Source: Nitzschia sp. pyKryTriq1 (taxonomy: Eukaryota > Bacillariophyta > Bacillariophyceae > Bacillariales > Bacillariaceae). From it: 64,000 nucleotides of DNA. The stretch is taken from positions 744,001 to 808,000 of the forward strand of contig OY101116.1 in the NCBI GenBank assembly GCA_956465555.1. The letters run 5' to 3'. Shown piece after piece: positions 60,406 through 64,000 of this stretch; within the stretch, counting starts at the first letter, position 1; every line of letters starts with the position of its first letter. The position numbers were made by a program, and so were the translations under genes. The notes below the pieces were generated by a model. The model did not search any database. It was not told where the DNA came from and saw nothing but the letters and a program-made list of their open reading frames with translations.

Positions 60406-60983
60406 GGTGAGAGGGGATCTTCAAAGCCAAAGTGTCTAGCAGGTAGTCCATAGAGCGTAGAGTGTTGTTACAATCTTCCTGCCTGCGACGAGATTAAGAT
60501 CTTTTGCGACTGTCGCAAAAGCCGACCGAGACCAAAACGGACGGCAAACGATTTGATAGCGACGACTCCTTCGATTCCACCGAAACTAGTAATATTATTC
60601 AAACCCCCACTCTGACTGATGCGTGTCTCTCTTCTCTGTTATTGCTACAATAGAACTTGCTAGCGTTTACTGGTACTCCGGTAGAAGGCGAGAATAGTAC
60701 GAAATATCTGCAGAAGGACTATACTACTACTAGTAGCGGCACGGCGAGAAAATCTAATACGCCGTAGAGTATTACATCTACAGGGGGGCGACCAAAGGTA
60801 CAGTATGACATCAATATTGGAAAGCCCACGGTCACCAGACGTCAATCATTGATCGTAAGAATCACAAAACATGAAATGATTGTATGCTAGTCCACAAGAA
60901 GAACTGCTAGGGAAGAATGAATCACGAAGGAGGAAACTTGACTTAAGCATCCTCGCAAAAAGCGGTCCAGATGACTGAAGAAT
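60406..60983. promoter_or_regulatory. Upstream region of uracil phosphoribosyltransferase
   Basis: 578 nt. It contains a perfect inverted repeat at 60501-60521 (10-nt arms CTTTTGCGAC / GTCGCAAAAG around one T) and ACGTCA at 60839-60844. CTACTAGTAG-type sequence is near 60722. No gene is seen. Confidence 0.55.
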
Positions 60984-62793
60984 CTACCATTCCAGACGTT
61001 CTCCAAGCTTTCCAAGACGAGACTCGGCTTCGTGAATCAAATCGACACCACGGTTGAGCACTTTGACGAGGCGTGCGCCTTTGGCTTTCTCAGTCTCCGC
61101 CAGCGCCATGCATTCCTCGACACGTTCCCCTCGACGTTTGGACTGCTCTCGTTCCACTTCGTCAAGGTAAGACTGCTTGGCATCAGAAGCAGCACGTAGC
61201 TTCTGAGCATGAATGATGTGTTCTTCAATCTCGCGCTCCCAGTTTTCTTTTGACTGTTTGTTCACCAGCTGCATTGCTTCTTTCTTGGCTCTGACGCTTG
61301 CCACTTCCTCCTTCAGCGCTGCAAGATCTTCTAGGACAATTCTTTTGGTCTCAAGCTTCGAGTCGAGGTGCTCCTTGCCAGACATTTCCATTTCACTATT
61401 GCTCTTTTGAGTTTCTTCGATGAGTTTGGAGACCTTTTCTTTCTTCTCGGCAATTTCTGAGAGTTCCACACGACCGGGAACAACAATGTTGTTGTGCTTC
61501 TCGTCATTTTGTGCCTTGAGCTTCAGAGCTTCAGCCTCGCACTCTTGAACCTTCTTTAGATTATCGGCGGTACCTTCCAACTCATCTTGGGAGGCTTTGA
61601 GTTCCGCCTCTAGCTCAGCTTCCAAACGCAAGAGATCGTCCTTGCGCATTTGCTCCTTTACGAGGGTCTCCTTAGTTACAGCAAACAACTTCAAAAGTTT
61701 CTCTTGATTCAACTGCTCCTGAATCTCAGCCATGGTCTTCTCGATCTTCGACTTGGTCTCGTTGAGTTCGGCTTCACGTCGCTCAGTCGACTCTGTGTGT
61801 GCGGCAAGTTTGGTCAAGAGCTCTTTCTTCCGTGTCTCGCCTTCGCGTCGAGCCGCATCCTGCTCCTTGGTCTAGAGTATGAATATTCAACAGGAAAGTG
61901 AGTCATATGAATCGCCAAGCCGTCAACATATAGTGCGCTGGGTCTACACTTACCAAGTCGGCCAACTCTTGAGCCTTGGAGCACCTTCCGGTACGACTCT
62001 TGTTGGTAGCAAGTTTGAAAGCCTGTAGTTTCTCCTGTTCTTGCTTTGACTCCTCGACGAGGCGATCACCTTCTTGCTTCTTCTGTTCGAGGATTGAGTC
62101 AAGACCTTCCGTTGCGAGACGAAGCTGGGTGGCATTGGTAGCTTCAATCGTGGTTCGCTGCAACTCGATGAGCTCGTCTACCTCCTTTGCGGTCGCTTTC
62201 ATAGTGGCAGTGACCTCTTTCAGTTTCTCACTGCGTCGCTGGATGATGTCTTTGTAGCTTTCAGTGGCGGAGCAAGACTCGTTGGAACCCCCACGTTCCG
62301 CGTCAGGTGCACCGTCGCTTCCACGAACACGAGCACCTGATGATGGTGGCGGGGAAACTACTGCCGCCATGCCGCGGATCCCAGACGACACGACTAGGTC
62401 GGCATGCAGGGTGTTTCCGAGTCCACGGATGAAGGTCGAATGGACGTTGACATTGTCGAGCTGATCATTGGCGCCGCGACTGAGATTCGTCATTTCCGAG
62501 TACGAATACGACAAGTCTTGACGAAGCTGGCGTTCCACCATCTCTTCTTTCTTGCTTTCACCGTCAATGACATTGATAGATTCCTCGATTTCATGGACCT
62601 CGCCTCCAATGACTCGAATGATGTCCTCGTTGACAACCACGGAAGAACCAAAGTCCAACAAGTCGACGAATGGTTCGACCGAAGAAGAAGCAGGTTCACG
62701 GATTTGCTGGCCAGTCGCAACGCGCGACGAAGCCCCGGTGGAGGTTCCAGAGGCCTTGCCGTTCGAGGCGTTCCATCCACGTAGAGGAGTCAT
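60984..62793 (-). CDS. Coiled-coil protein
   Basis: Two exons: 61954-62793 and 60984-61871, intron 61872-61953 (GTAAGT...CTCTAG), 575 aa (join ELADL|TKEQDAARREG). The first 170 residues are low-complexity and disordered. From about 180 to the end there are long heptad-rich helices (RRSEKLKEVTATMKATAKEV, AELNETKSKIEKTMAEIQEQL, RLEAELEAELKASQDELEGT, KKEKVSKLIEETQKSNSEM). No ATPase head or motor domain is present. It could be a cytoskeletal, centrosomal or SMC-like scaffold, but nothing in the sequence decides this. Confidence 0.8.
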
Positions 62794-63565
62794 GGTTGTA
62801 AGCGTTTCAAGAGAGACTCTCTGTCAGAAGTCACAAGGAGATTGTCGTGGGCTGATGAAGAGGATGCACTTCGAACTGCTTGCTCTGCTGAAAAGGAATG
62901 ATGATAATGAACAATGTTCAAATGTTTCGACAAAGACTGAAGAACGTGAAAAACCTCTCCAGTATAGAATTAGAATGTAGAAAGCCATCGAGGATGGTGG
63001 ATGATGGATCGATGGATCACGCACCGATTTCAGTCCAGTCCCAGAAGCGATGAACGAAGAAAGACAATTGATAACGGTTCAATAACGCTCAAAGTAGGCA
63101 GGTCTTGGAGGGAAATTTTGCAGCTTTTTCCCGCCCTTTCAGATCGGGCAGGTCGACTACATACCGGTACATTCCGGTACCAGTACAGTACTCGTAGATC
63201 CGCGCCTGCATCCATCCACATACATTCCATCCTCCTCCATCCTTTCAACCAACGCCCGCCATGTTACCGGGAAGAGGCGTTCCTTCATTCAAAACAGCTC
63301 TGAGTCGTGCGTTGTCTTAATTCTTGTGAATCTATCGGCAGGCAGATTTGAACAACAACTCGTATACCGGTATATTAGTTTGTTTCGTCGTCCGCTGGAC
63401 CATCCAAATTATCGATAATGCGTTCAGAGTAAACAATAGTCTTGATCTCTAGGAGTGTGTATCGTAGTGGCAAACATCGTTCTTCGTTCTAGAATAGCAA
63501 AATTAATCACCATTCTACAAACGATTTTGCTCCTCATGTCCCCTGTCCCATGCGACAAACTGTCT
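62794..63565. other. Intergenic region upstream of the coiled-coil gene
   Basis: 772 nt with GTAC/ACCGG elements at about 63162-63190 and 63363-63373. Short ORFs are not supported. Confidence 0.5.
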
Positions 63566-64000
63566 TCAGATTTCCAGCCGTAGAAAGCGCTTCTTCCCTC
63601 GTGTCACATATTTAGGCGAGTGTTCCGATTCAACACCTTGAAGCCAAACATCCTCCGAAGAAAACTGTTGCGATCCACTTCGGTGGTGATGATGGTTCGG
63701 AGGGTGGGAGGCATCAGGCTTGTCGTGACCAGTGGGGTGGAGTTCGATGCTTGGTCCCTCTTCCTCGTCAACAGCAAGCAGTGGTGCATTATTCCAATCT
63801 TTGACATTGCAGCACCATTCCTTGCCATCTTTGGGTGGTTGATGTGGGCAGCAAGCTAGAGCCGCCACTCGTTCTCGGGTCTTGAAGCAATTCAGCTGGG
63901 ACAATGCATACGAGACATTATTTCGACGGCTTCTGGATCCAATTTTGTTGAGGGCTTGATGGCTGAGGGAAACAATTGATGATTGCGACGACTCCTCTTC
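63566..64000 (-). CDS. C-terminal part of a gene running off the window
   Basis: An open minus-strand frame of 144 codons from the right edge to a stop at 63566. It is not recognised. Visible features are a Ser-rich start, CFKTRERVAALACCPHQPP, KEWCCNVKDWNN, a His run (PPNHHHHRSG) and a basic end (TRGKKRFLRL). Several Cys/His residues suggest metal binding, but no known motif fits. The 5' part lies outside the window. Confidence 0.45.
   Translation of the reverse strand, partial: EEESSQSSIVSLSHQALNKIGSRSRRNNVSYALSQLNCFKTRERVAALACCPHQPPKDGKEWCCNVKDWNNAPLLAVDEEEGPSIELHPTGHDKPDASHPPNHHHHRSGSQQFSSEDVWLQGVESEHSPKYVTRGKKRFLRLEI

Noticed and set aside
1-64000. CRISPR arrays, rRNA, tRNA genes, bacterial operons
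   Set aside because: No regularly spaced repeats, no rRNA core sequences and no convincing tRNA cloverleaf were found. Spliceosomal introns and plastid leaders show a eukaryotic nuclear origin.

Overview
The window is nuclear DNA of a photosynthetic heterokont, most likely a pennate diatom. The evidence is: short spliceosomal introns (about 70-240 nt, GT-AG, phase-consistent), closely packed genes on alternating strands, and several proteins that begin with a signal peptide followed at once by an A-F-A-P-like motif (VSAFAPP, VSSFAPP, ATAFTP, SDAFQP, GAFGFVP). That motif is the known bipartite plastid-import signal of algae with red secondary plastids. There are no prokaryotic operons, rRNAs, convincing tRNAs or CRISPR arrays. 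The species is not identified, and all functions come from reading motifs by eye.

Layout. 0-17 kb: a Mediator MED17-like protein, CDC123, an FMN-dependent L-lactate/2-hydroxyacid dehydrogenase, a ubiquitin-like membrane protein, a PHO88/SND3 domain fused to ankyrin repeats, alanine aminotransferase, a DAO-type FAD oxidoreductase, a TPR protein and a heterokont-type unknown. 17-21.6 kb: a gene-poor stretch with GTGAATCA palindromes and a hidden four-exon DHHC-type (DHLC) acyltransferase. 21.6-34 kb: an SPX protein, an ankyrin membrane protein, an unknown, a CMC1 twin-CX9C protein, a WDR82/Swd2 protein, a GCFC/PAXBP1 protein, a SpoU-type methyltransferase and a plastid EF-hand/DUF760 protein. 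34-49.5 kb: a metabolic and lipid block with PIP kinase, Sct1/Gpt2-type GPAT, FAD4-like desaturase, DUF1823 protein, MFS transporter, a prephenate/arogenate dehydratase-ACT-dehydrogenase fusion and CDP-diacylglycerol synthase. 50-64 kb: a large protein with a C-x2-C module, a plastid ABC-F (EttA-like) protein, a mitochondrial-carrier-family protein, a plastid unknown, uracil phosphoribosyltransferase, a coiled-coil protein and a partial gene at the right edge.

Themes. Seven proteins carry probable plastid-targeting leaders. GPAT, CDP-DAG synthase and the FAD4-like desaturase could act on one phospholipid route leading to phosphatidylglycerol, and all lie within about 12.7 kb. Ten neighbouring gene pairs are convergent, most with only 50-170 nt between stop codons. 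Nearly every divergent promoter region is packed with GTAC/ACCGGT palindromes that are absent from the coding sequences, and several carry CRE-like TGACGTCA/ACGTCA sites.

Exon structures were worked out by hand from splice consensus plus reading-frame continuity. They remain predictions until checked against transcripts.
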